A stretch of 64,000 nucleotides of DNA from Nonomuraea africana (GTDB lineage: Bacteria > Actinomycetota > Actinomycetes > Streptosporangiales > Streptosporangiaceae), in assembly GCF_014873535.1 (NCBI RefSeq), contig NZ_JADBEF010000001.1:434001-498000 (forward strand), in the 5' to 3' direction. Of this stretch, positions 8,966-15,746 are shown piece after piece (the first letter of the stretch is position 1; every line of letters begins with the position of its first letter). The notes beneath the pieces were generated by a model. The model did not search any database. It was not told the DNA's origin and worked only from the letters and a program-made list of their open reading frames with translations. A program made the translations under genes and the position numbers.

Positions 8966-9022
8966 TGACTACTACAAAGTATGCGCAGGGCAAGTGAGCA
9001 TGTCAAGCTCACTACTACAAAG
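8966..9022 (-). promoter_or_regulatory. Sigma-70 promoter with two operator repeats upstream of the DUF932 gene
   Basis: On the minus strand TTGACA (9001-9006) and CATACT (8978-8983) are separated by exactly 17 bases. CTTTGTAGTAGT occurs twice in the same orientation, at 9011-9022 just upstream of -35 and at 8968-8979 overlapping the -10 box, 43 bases (four helical turns) apart. This is the layout of a repressor pair clamping one promoter. The start codon is 39 bases further down. Confidence 0.8.
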
Positions 9023-9174
9023 ATTTCAGAGAGACCGCCCGGCCCGCAGCTTCCCCAGCACGGCGCTGACCGGATCGACGAACATGGGCCCGAAGGGCGT
9101 CCTGATCGCCCGGAGCTCCGTCACGTACAGCGGACCAGGCGCTCTGCGGAGCGCCTCCTCCAGCAGCTGCCAGT

Positions 9175-9477
9175 TCACTGGAGCTCGCCCAGGTCGACGC
9201 CCTCGAACTGGTACGTCACCGTGACGTCGCCGCCCACCAGCTGCTTCACGGGGATGTCCAACCCGAGCAGCTTCGCTCGCCGCTCCTGAATCTTCAACAT
9301 GCGATCGATCGCCGCCAGCACCGGCGCATCGTCCTCGAGCGGCTCGCCGCGACCGTCGTCCACCGCGGCATTCCCGTCGTCGTCGATGAACGGCTGGCCC
9401 AGCCGTACAACCCGCCCCTGGGACACGGTCACGTGCCGCCGCTCCAGGACCTCGCGCGACTCAACCCCGAAGCCCGC
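9175..9477 (-). pseudogene. Terminase-small-subunit-like or phage-associated protein, C-terminal remnant
   Basis: Reads REVLERRHVTVSQGRVV, then GEPLEDDAPVLAAIDRMLKI and QERRAKLLGLDIPVKQLVGG, stop at 9175. The phrase DAPVLAAIDRMLKIQERRAK is typical of a phage/element protein annotated near terminases. The N-terminus is missing: upstream the frame runs into the out-of-phase end of the GIY-YIG gene. Family assignment is tentative. Confidence 0.5.
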
Positions 9478-10224
9478 GAGGCTGCACGCAAGGCCCGCGC
9501 GGCGAAGAAGGGACCGTGTTCGCGGATCTGCTGGCGGATGTGGGCGTTGAGGTCTTCGGCGCGGGTGGTCCCGAGGCGGGCGAAGACGCGTTCGTAGGCG
9601 GTCCATGCGTCGCCGGGGACGCGACACTGCCTGGGCTTGGTGGAGTCTCCAGTCCCGACACCCCGGAAGACATCGCCCTCCTCGACCAGGCGGAGACCGA
9701 ACTCGCCGAACGCCGCTCCCGCAAGGGCGGCCGGCCAACTGGTCTTGTTCGGGGGCTTGCGCGCCAAGACGAAGGTCCCGTCGTCTGCGCGAACGGCCCG
9801 CCACTGCGACAGGTTGATGTTCCACAAGGGGCGTTCGTTCTGAATGGCCATCCTCTCCGCCTGCTCGGTGGCGGCGCGAGTGTCGTCCCACTCGATCGAG
9901 CGCGTGACCACGGTTGGCCACCAGCTCTTGGTGTGCTTGTGGCCCTTGAAGCGGCTCTTCGTATTCGCTGCGATCCCTACGTAACTCGCCCAGTGAGTGA
10001 ACGAACCGCTCTGTACCGGCTCTACGACGCCAACGACGTGCTTCTGTGGCCTGGCGGATGGCTTCCCGGCTCATTTCGGTGAGACGGACGAGGTCGACCT
10101 GCTTGCGGCCGGAGTCGATGGCGTTCTGTAGACGTGTGTCGCGGCGCTGCATCGCGGCTTCGATGTCTTCCTTGTAGTCGCGGATGATCTTGCGGATTTC
10201 GTCGCCGCTCATGGGCTGCGGCAT
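9429..10224 (-). pseudogene. GIY-YIG nuclease family protein with an inverted internal segment
   Basis: The N-terminal part (ATG 10224 or 10212, behind GGGGAGG) is helical: MSGDEIRKIIRDYKEDIEAA ... MSREAIRQAT. The C-terminal part reads YVGIAANTKSRFKGHKHTKS-WW and IEWDDTRAATEQAERMAIQN-ERPLWNI, the YIG half and the following core of a GIY-YIG nuclease. A further basic region carries RHH-like phrases (CRVPGDAWTAYERVFARLG). The GIY half (SERTALYRLYDANDVLL) is missing from this strand but is encoded on the opposite strand exactly in the gap (9984-10046). Turning that piece round rejoins the gene to within one base. As it stands the nuclease must be inactive. Confidence 0.75.
9984..10046. other. 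63-base inverted segment inside the GIY-YIG gene
   Basis: On the plus strand this stretch encodes SERTALYRLYDANDVLL, the first beta-strand block of a GIY-YIG core, while both flanks encode the rest of the protein on the minus strand. The minus-strand order upstream part (ending RQAT), inverted piece, then YVGIAAN gives one continuous domain. Only a 2-base symmetry (AC...GT) is seen at the ends; there are no long flanking inverted repeats. Confidence 0.8.
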
Positions 10225-10242
10225 CCTCCCCACCAGCCGCCC

Positions 10243-10398
10243 GGGCTCTACACCGCCGTCAGCTCGGACGGCACCACCACCTACCTCGTCCACCGCGCGA
10301 GCTGCACCTGCCCGGCCGGGCAGCGCGGACGCTACGCCTGCTACCACCGGGCGGCCGTCGCCATTCTGAGCGCCGCGCCCGCCCGCCGCACGGCCTGA
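10243..10398 (+). pseudogene. Small SWIM-like zinc-finger protein, 5'-truncated
   Basis: Open frame without start reading GLYTAVSSDGTTTYLVHRAS, then CTCPAGQRGRYACYHRAAVA, stop at 10396. The C-x-C-x8-C-x-H pattern is that of SWIM zinc fingers, which bind DNA or protein. The junction lies just before the start region of the minus-strand GIY-YIG gene, so the two remnants are fused head to head. Confidence 0.5.
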
Positions 10399-10405
10399 CC
10401 ACCTC

Positions 10406-10432
10406 GGCGGCCCGCAACCCGGGCGGGCCGCC
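10406..10432. terminator. Hairpin after the SWIM-like fragment
   Basis: GGCGGCCCGC and GCGGGCCGCC pair perfectly over 10 bp around AACCCGG, eight bases after the stop codon. Confidence 0.65.
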
Positions 10433-10455
10433 ACCCACCGAAGGGAGAGCACCAG

Positions 10456-10566
10456 ATGGCAGAGCACGACCCGCCCCCCGCCGCCCGTCCTGTGGTGACC
10501 TGAAGAGGCGGACCCGAGCTGGACCCGGCGACGGAGTGGGAGTACGACCGGGAGCGCGAGACCTAA
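10456..10566 (+). pseudogene. Very small gene with an internal stop
   Basis: ATG at 10456 behind AAGGGAG reads MAEHDPPPAARPVVT, then TGA at 10501-10503, and continues in the same frame as RGGPELDPATEWEYDRERET to TAA at 10564-10566. Changing that TGA to TGG would give one 36-residue protein. A strong terminator follows directly, so the unit is a real transcription module. Confidence 0.4.
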
Positions 10567-10578
10567 CCCCGCGCCGAG

Positions 10579-10603
10579 GCCCCTGCCCAACACGGGCAGG
10601 GGC
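10579..10603 (+). terminator. Strong hairpin terminator
   Basis: GCCCCTGCCC and GGGCAGGGGC, 10 bp perfect, loop AACAC, followed by TTCT. Confidence 0.85.
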
Positions 10604-10638
10604 TTCTGCGTCCCAGACCCCGACTTGGCCCAATCAGT

Positions 10639-12590
10639 GACCCTGCTGGTTAACTCGGATTTGCCAGTCTGCTTCGTGATCTGATGGTGCCTGTCCTGGA
10701 TCATGAGCGTTGTGGCAGCAGTCGTCGTCGTTGTCTTCGTCCTGGCTGCCGAGGTGGATGGAGGCGGCGATGTCGATGCAGCCCAGGCCGTGGCCGGAGC
10801 CGACACCCGAGGTCGCGGCGGCGGTTCGGGCGATCTACCAAGGGAAGCGGCAGGTGCCGTTACCGGTCCGGGTGCGCGATGAATTAGGCGAGGTGTTCGC
10901 CGATGAAGTGTTCGCCGCCGCGTTCGGGCGCGAGGGCAGGCCGGGCTGGTCGCCGGGCCGGCTGGCGTTGATCACGGTGTTGCAGCGGGTGGACAACCTC
11001 ACAGACCGGCAGGCGGCCGAGGCGGTTGCCACCGATCTGACCTGGAAGTACGCACTCGGCCTGGACTTGAACGATCCCGGCTTTGATGCCAGCGTGCTGA
11101 GCGAGTTCCGCTCCCGGGTGATCGCCCACGGGCTGGAGGAAAGGCCCCTCGATCTGCTCCTGGCGGCGTTGCAGGAGCGGGGGTTGCTGCAGGTGGGCGG
11201 TAAACAGCGCACCGACTCCACGCACGTGATCTCCGCGGTGCGGGATCTGAACCGGGTGGAGCTGGCCGGCGAATGCGTCCGCGCCGCGCTGGAGGCGCTG
11301 GCGGTGGCCGCTCCCGGCTGGGTGCAACAGGTGCTGGAGGTGCCCGGCTGGGCCGAACGCTATGGGCTGCGGGTCGATTCCTGGCGGATGCCCACCTCCA
11401 AGACCAAGCAGGAAGAACTAGCGCGGGCCTACGGGGCCGACGGGTATGCGCTGGTCGAAGCTGTCTACGCGCCGTTCTCCCCGACCTGGCTGCGCCACCT
11501 GCCCGCCATCGACACGCTGCGCGTCATGCTGATCCAACACTATGTGCGCACCACCGACAGGCGGGGACGGCAGGTGATCAAACGGCGGCGGGACCTCACC
11601 CAGGGTGGCGAGGGCTTGCCGCCGGGCAGATACCGGCTGACCTCCCCGTATGACGTTGATGCCCGCTGGGCGGCCAAGGGCAGCGAGCTGATGTGGAACG
11701 GCTACAAGGTGCACATCAGCGAGACCTGCCACACCCCCACCGACGCCCAAGCCGCCACCGACAGCAGGCACGGCATCGACGGCATGAACGGCGTGAACGG
11801 CGTGAACGGCGTGAACGGCGTGAACGGCACGGACAGGACGCCGCCGAATCTGATCACGAACGTGGCCACCACCAACGCCACCGTGCCCGACGTGGCGATG
11901 ACGTCGGTCATTCACCACGGTTTGGCCCGGCGCGGCCTGCTGCCCACCGAGCACTACCTGGATGCCGGCTACGCCTCAGCCGAACTGATCGTTCAAGCAC
12001 GTGAGCGGCACCAGCTGGCTCTGATCACCCCGCTGCTGACCGATAACTCGGTCCAAGCCCGTACCCGCAACGGCTATGACCGCGCCGCCTTCACCATCGA
12101 CTGGGACAACCAGCAGGTCACCTGCCCGCAAGGACAGACCAGCACCTCCTGGACACCCTGCCGACAGCGGGGCACCCCGCTGATCGTGGCTGCCTTCCCG
12201 ACCAGCGTCTGCCGCCCCTGCCCCGCGCGAGCCTTATGCACCAGCGCCAAGCACGGCGGCCGTCACCTCACCCTGCGCCCGCGACCGATCCAGAAAACAC
12301 TGGACGCGGCCCGCGCCGCACAGACCAGCCCCGCCTGGCGCGACACATACAAGATCCGGTGCGGCATCGAGGGCACCATCCACCAAGCCGTCGCGGCCTG
12401 CGGCCTACGCCGCGCCCGCTACCCAGGCATCAAAAAGGTTCACTTCGAACACGTCGTCTCCGCCATCGCGCTCAACCTGATCCGCCTGCACGCCTGGTGG
12501 AACGGACACCCACTGGATCGGACCCGCACCAGCCATCTGGCCCGACTCGAACCGGCCCTGACCGCCTGAAACGAGTTAACCAGCAGGGTC
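10639..12590 (+). mobile_element. IS1182-family insertion sequence, apparently complete
   Basis: Perfect 19-bp terminal inverted repeats, GACCCTGCTGGTTAACTCG at 10639-10657 and its complement at 12572-12590, enclose one long transposase gene. The element is 1,952 bp. The flanking bases (CAGT on the left, CTAC on the right) show no target duplication, so one side was probably deleted after insertion. On the right it cuts the C-terminal end of a DUF6461-like gene. Confidence 0.92.
10770..12569 (+). CDS. IS1182-family transposase
   Basis: ATG at 10770 has GGAGG five bases before it; ATG at 10758 is a second choice. The 599-residue protein shows the N-terminal DUF772-type region (FADEVFAAAFGREGRPGWSP), the first acidic block (GGKQRTDSTHVISAVRDLNR), a second around MTSVIHHGLARRGLLPTEHY-LDAGYAS, the Cys-rich insert (FPTSVCRPCPARALCTSAKH) and the C-terminal DDE glutamate region (YKIRCGIEGTIHQAVAACGL). 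It has no frameshift, so it is probably active. A run of GVN repeats (residues about 340-354) is unusual; see findings. Confidence 0.95.
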   Translation: MSMQPRPWPEPTPEVAAAVRAIYQGKRQVPLPVRVRDELGEVFADEVFAAAFGREGRPGWSPGRLALITVLQRVDNLTDRQAAEAVATDLTWKYALGLDLNDPGFDASVLSEFRSRVIAHGLEERPLDLLLAALQERGLLQVGGKQRTDSTHVISAVRDLNRVELAGECVRAALEALAVAAPGWVQQVLEVPGWAERYGLRVDSWRMPTSKTKQEELARAYGADGYALVEAVYAPFSPTWLRHLPAIDTLRVMLIQHYVRTTDRRGRQVIKRRRDLTQGGEGLPPGRYRLTSPYDVDARWAAKGSELMWNGYKVHISETCHTPTDAQAATDSRHGIDGMNGVNGVNGVNGVNGTDRTPPNLITNVATTNATVPDVAMTSVIHHGLARRGLLPTEHYLDAGYASAELIVQARERHQLALITPLLTDNSVQARTRNGYDRAAFTIDWDNQQVTCPQGQTSTSWTPCRQRGTPLIVAAFPTSVCRPCPARALCTSAKHGGRHLTLRPRPIQKTLDAARAAQTSPAWRDTYKIRCGIEGTIHQAVAACGLRRARYPGIKKVHFEHVVSAIALNLIRLHAWWNGHPLDRTRTSHLARLEPALTA

Positions 12591-13007
12591 CTACAGGGCT
12601 CGCTCAGCGCGGCCAGGCGTCGCGGCGGGGGGGCGCGGTAGAGGACGCGTGACGTCGCGAACCAGTCCCGGTCGAGGAACCGGCCCGTGATCCGCCCCGC
12701 CAGGATGAGGTAATACTCCACCTGCTCCCGGAACCCGGCGTCATCCAGGTCCAGGTCCCGCGCGTAATCCTGGAACGCCTCCTCTCCCACCCTGCCCACA
12801 TACTCTCCGTCGTGGTAGTAGACCATCCCCTCGTCGGCAAGCTCGTACAAGCCGGCCATGTGCCAATGAGCGAGGATGCCCCTTCCTCCCGCGCTCGCTT
12901 CCTCGGACAGTGTGAAGCCCCTGTTCATGGTGACTGAGACAGACCAGCCCGGAGAGTGCGTCCCGATCCAGACCAGAGTTTCCTGCTCGTCATTGTCGAT
13001 CAGGTCG

Positions 13008-13040
13008 AATGCGGTGAGCAATGCTCAGAACCTGTGGATC
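13008..13040. repeat. Left target duplication and terminal inverted repeat of the IS256 element
   Basis: AATGCGGT (13008-13015) is the 8-bp target copy. The inverted repeat GAGCAATGCTCAGAACCTGT-GGAT starts at 13016 and matches the right end at about 20 of 25 positions. Confidence 0.85.
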
Positions 13041-13125
13041 GGCTCGGGGGCGTACCCTCCCGAGTGATCGATTCGAAGGTCACTGAGTAGGCCGACGTTG
13101 GCGCGTCGGCTGGGAGGGCACACCC

Positions 13126-14379
13126 ATGCTTACCGTAGTCAATGCCGATGGCACGACGTCGAATGGTTCCTTGATCGATGAGATCGTCCGGGAGGGAGCG
13201 CGGCGGATGTTGGCCGCGGCCCTGGAGGCCGAGGTCAACTCCTATCTGGCCGAGCTGGCCGACGCTCGTGACGCCGATGGCCGTCGTCTGGTGGTGCGCA
13301 ACGGGTTCCATGCCGAGCGGACGATAGCCACTTCGGCCGGGCCTGTGCAGGTCAGGGCCCCGCGGGTGAACGACAAGCGGGTAGATGCCCAGACTGGCGA
13401 GCGTCAGCGGTTCTCTTCGGCGATCCTGCCACCGTGGGCGCGCAGGTCCCCGAAGATCTCCGAGGTGCTTCCGCTGCTGTATCTGCACGGCCTGTCCACC
13501 GGCGACTTCGTCCCGGCCCTGGAGCAGTTCCTCGGGTCGGCCGCCGGGTTGTCGTCGGCGACGGTGTCGAGGCTGACTGCGCAGTGGACCGACGATCACA
13601 AGGCGTTCCAGAAGCGCGACTTGTCGGCGACCGACTTCGTCTACGTCTGGGCCGACGGCGTGCACCTGAAGGTCAGGTTGGACCAGGCCAAGGCTTGCGT
13701 GCTGGTCCTGGTGGGCGTCCGCGCCGACGGCAGCAAGGAGCTGATAGCCCTGGACGAGGGCTATCGGGAGTCATCGGAATCGTGGGCGAACCTGCTGCGC
13801 GACTGCGCACGGCGCGGGATGCGCGCCCCGCATCTCGCGGTCGGCGACGGGGCCTTGGGCTTCTGGAAGGCGCTGCGCGAGGCTTTCCCCGAGACCAAGG
13901 AGCAGCGCTGCTGGGTGCACAAAACCGCGAATATCTTGGACTCCCTGCCGAAGTCGGCGCAGCCGGCGGCCAAGGCCGCGATCGCAGACATCTACAACGC
14001 CGAGGACAAAGACCAGGCCACCAAGGCCATCAGGACATTCGAGCGGCAGTACGGTGCGAAGTTCCCCAAGGCCGTCAAGAAGATCGTCGACGACGCGGAC
14101 GTGCTGTTGGCGTTCTACGACTACCCGGCCGAACACTGGATTCACCTGCGCACCACGAACCCGATTGAGTCGACATTCTCCACCGTCCGACTGCGCACCA
14201 AGGTCACCCGCGGTGCCGGCTCCCGCGCGGCAGCCCTGGCAATGACGTTCAAGCTCATCGAGTCCGCCCAACAACGCTGGCGCTCGGTCAACGCGCCCCA
14301 CCTGGTCGCTCTCGTGCGTGCCGGAGCCCGCTTCGAACGCGGCGTACTCGTCGAACGTGACGAGGTCAGCGCAGCATGA
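13126..14379 (+). CDS. IS256-family (Mutator) transposase
   Basis: ATG at 13126; 417 residues, the usual length. The DDE catalytic fold is visible: first Asp in FVYVWADGVHLKVRL, second in APHLAVGDGALGFWKALREA, the conserved C/H motif in QRCWVHKTANILDSLPKSAQ, and the Glu in HLRTTNPIESTFSTVRLRTK. The frame is intact from end to end. The stop codon overlaps the next start (ATGA), so the passenger gene is translationally coupled. Confidence 0.95.
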   Translation: MLTVVNADGTTSNGSLIDEIVREGARRMLAAALEAEVNSYLAELADARDADGRRLVVRNGFHAERTIATSAGPVQVRAPRVNDKRVDAQTGERQRFSSAILPPWARRSPKISEVLPLLYLHGLSTGDFVPALEQFLGSAAGLSSATVSRLTAQWTDDHKAFQKRDLSATDFVYVWADGVHLKVRLDQAKACVLVLVGVRADGSKELIALDEGYRESSESWANLLRDCARRGMRAPHLAVGDGALGFWKALREAFPETKEQRCWVHKTANILDSLPKSAQPAAKAAIADIYNAEDKDQATKAIRTFERQYGAKFPKAVKKIVDDADVLLAFYDYPAEHWIHLRTTNPIESTFSTVRLRTKVTRGAGSRAAALAMTFKLIESAQQRWRSVNAPHLVALVRAGARFERGVLVERDEVSAA

Positions 14380-14873
14380 CCGGCCATACCGAGCTCCCGC
14401 TGCTCTTCCTCGACGTCGACGGGCCGCTTCTCCCATTCGGCGAGGACCCGCAACGCGCACCGCGGGTTGCTACACCGGACTCGCGCTTGGCCCGGCTCAC
14501 CTCCGAGGTGAGGCGTCGGCTGGCAGCGCTGCCCTGCGAACTCATCTGGGCGACAACCTGGGAAGACGAGGCGAATGCCGAGATAGCACCCCGAATTGGG
14601 CTGCCGCGGCTGCCCGTCGTGAGCTGGCCGGAGTCAACCGACCAGCATGCTCGTGAGGACCAATGGTTCGGGCTCCACTGGAAGACCCGGCCCCTGGTGA
14701 ACTGGGCGGGCGGGCGCCCGTTCGCCTGGGTCGACGACGAGATCACCGACGCCGACAGGGAGTGGGTCTCCGCGCACCATAGCGGCCAGGCTCTCCTCCA
14801 TCACGTGGAGTCATACCGGGGACTCGCAGACGAAGACTTCGCAGCCCTCGATCAATGGCTTCGAGCCCTGTAA
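14376..14873 (+). CDS. HAD-fold domain protein carried inside the IS256 element
   Basis: The start overlaps the transposase stop (ATGA at 14376-14379). The 165-residue protein begins with the HAD motif I LLFLDVDGPLLPFGE (nucleophile Asp, general acid Asp two later), then LPCELIWATTWEDEANAEIA (motif II region) and PFAWVDDEITDADREW (motif IV acidic pair). HAD enzymes are mostly phosphatases. Genes of this type are common free-standing in actinomycetes; here the gene lies wholly within the terminal repeats (13016-14907), so it moves with the element. Confidence 0.85.
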   Translation: MTGHTELPLLFLDVDGPLLPFGEDPQRAPRVATPDSRLARLTSEVRRRLAALPCELIWATTWEDEANAEIAPRIGLPRLPVVSWPESTDQHAREDQWFGLHWKTRPLVNWAGGRPFAWVDDEITDADREWVSAHHSGQALLHHVESYRGLADEDFAALDQWLRAL

Positions 14874-14882
14874 ATCACCCGC

Positions 14883-14915
14883 AATCCACAGGATTTGACA
14901 ATTGCTCAATGCGGT
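14883..14915. repeat. Right terminal inverted repeat and target duplication of the IS256 element
   Basis: ATCCACAGGATTTGACAATT-GCTC ends at 14907 and is followed by AATGCGGT (14908-14915), identical to the left flank at 13008-13015. Confidence 0.85.
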
Positions 14916-15179
14916 ATCGAGATCGCAGAGAACTCCAGAGCCCGGATCCACCCGGAAACGCTCTGCGGCTTCATCGATCTTCTCCGTGTCGATCCATGCC
15001 ACATCGAAGCGGCTGTTCAGGAGGTACTCCTCCAGGAGATCCCACTGGCTCTCCGCGGGCATCGCTCGTGACAGGTTCAACGGACAGTTCCTTTCGAGGT
15101 TCGAGCAAGTCTGTGAGTGGAGGCGGATGACCGCCTCCACTCACAGACGTTCAGCTGGGCTACCTGAGCTTTGTCCGGA

Positions 15180-15623
15180 TCAGCTCACGATCTTGACCCA
15201 GAACTGATTACCGGGCACGACACGATAGTCGGCGTAGAAGCTGTCGAGGGCGGCCCCATGATCCAGGTTGTGCTGCTTGGGAACCGCTTGGATGGAGTAG
15301 TTCCCGTCCTTCTTGCCGGCGCCTTCCAGCGTCGACGCGAATGGATACTCGTCACACTGGAGCCAGCCCGCCTGCGGAACCCCGTAGGCCCATTTCTTCG
15401 CTGTCTTGTACTCATCCCAGAAGTAGTACTTGCAGTGGTTCACCCCTATGAGCTGTTTACTCGTCGGCTTCGGCCTGGTGCCGTCGGGAGCCAGGGGAAG
15501 ATCCGGCCAGTGTTTCTCGTCAGCTGTACCTCGGTCCGTGACCGGCGCGCCGCAGGCATGTTGTCTTCCGTGAGGCGTGCAGGTGACGCCGTGAAACGCT
15601 GCTCCAAGTCGCCCACGCGCCAC
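15180..15623 (-). pseudogene. NucA/NucB-type deoxyribonuclease domain, 5'-truncated
   Basis: The minus strand reads ACGAPVTDRGTADEKHWPDL, then GVNHCKYYFWDEYKTAKKWA, WLQCDEYPFASTLEGAGKKD and LDSFYADYRVVPGNQFWVKI, stop at 15180. CDEYPFAST is the hallmark of actinomycete NucA/NucB nuclease domains, secreted DNases usually joined to LamG or repeat modules. Upstream of about 15560 the frame loses all similarity and no start or signal peptide is seen. It could be the missing end of the LamG protein at 4.6-6.06 kb. Confidence 0.7.
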
Positions 15624-15699
15624 TCAGCACGAATCTGCCGTGACGGCATCGCGTGTGGGGTGTGAGCAGCGTCGGAGGAGAGCCGCCGGTGGATGGCAA

Positions 15700-15733
15700 G
15701 GGCCTCCTGCTCCGATCCCGGAGCAGGAGGCCC
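15700..15733. terminator. Perfect 14-bp hairpin terminator after the epoxide hydrolase gene
   Basis: GGGCCTCCTGCTCC and GGAGCAGGAGGCCC around GATCCC, 14 bases beyond the epoxide hydrolase stop (minus strand). Confidence 0.85.
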
Positions 15734-15746
15734 ACCGGCTACATGG

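Larger units (their letters stand above)
13016..14907 (+). mobile_element. IS256-family insertion sequence with a HAD passenger gene
   Basis: Imperfect 25-bp inverted repeats (GAGCAAT...CCTGTGGAT and ATCCACAGG...ATTGCTC) bound a 1,892-bp unit flanked by an exact 8-bp direct repeat AATGCGGT (13008-13015 and 14908-14915), the size expected for IS256. It holds two overlapping genes: a transposase and a HAD-fold protein. Most IS256 elements carry only the transposase. Removing the element and one repeat restores the interrupted gene in frame. Confidence 0.9.
12591..15080 (-). pseudogene. DUF6461-like protein gene split by IS256 and cut by IS1182
   Basis: The 5' part lies at 14908-15080: TTG at 15080 behind AAAGGA, or ATG at 15062 (MPAESQWDLLEEYLLNSRFD ... 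GVLCDLDTA). After removal of the IS256 element and one copy of its target duplication it joins in frame to FDLIDNDEQETLVWIGTHSP, then GLYELADEGMVYYHDGEYVG and FLDRDWFATSRVLYRAPPPR, ending at the IS1182 border (12590). The rebuilt protein has over 180 residues and resembles DUF6461 proteins (unknown function, often in polymorphic-toxin immunity settings; that link is general knowledge, not seen here). C-terminus lost. Confidence 0.75.

Noticed and set aside
9420..9515. Plus-strand phrase PPLQDLARLNPEAREAARKA as a second small inversion
   Set aside because: It looks coding-like, but flipping it does not rejoin neighbouring frames into a known domain, unlike the segment at 9984-10046.
6116..10566. 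An intact phage or integrative element
   Set aside because: No integrase, replication or transfer gene is complete and most genes are broken; it is debris of one or more elements.
11779..11830. Possible CRISPR-like repeat array
   Set aside because: Units are 9 bases without spacers and lie in frame in a transposase; it is a coding tandem repeat. No CRISPR array or cas gene was seen in the window.
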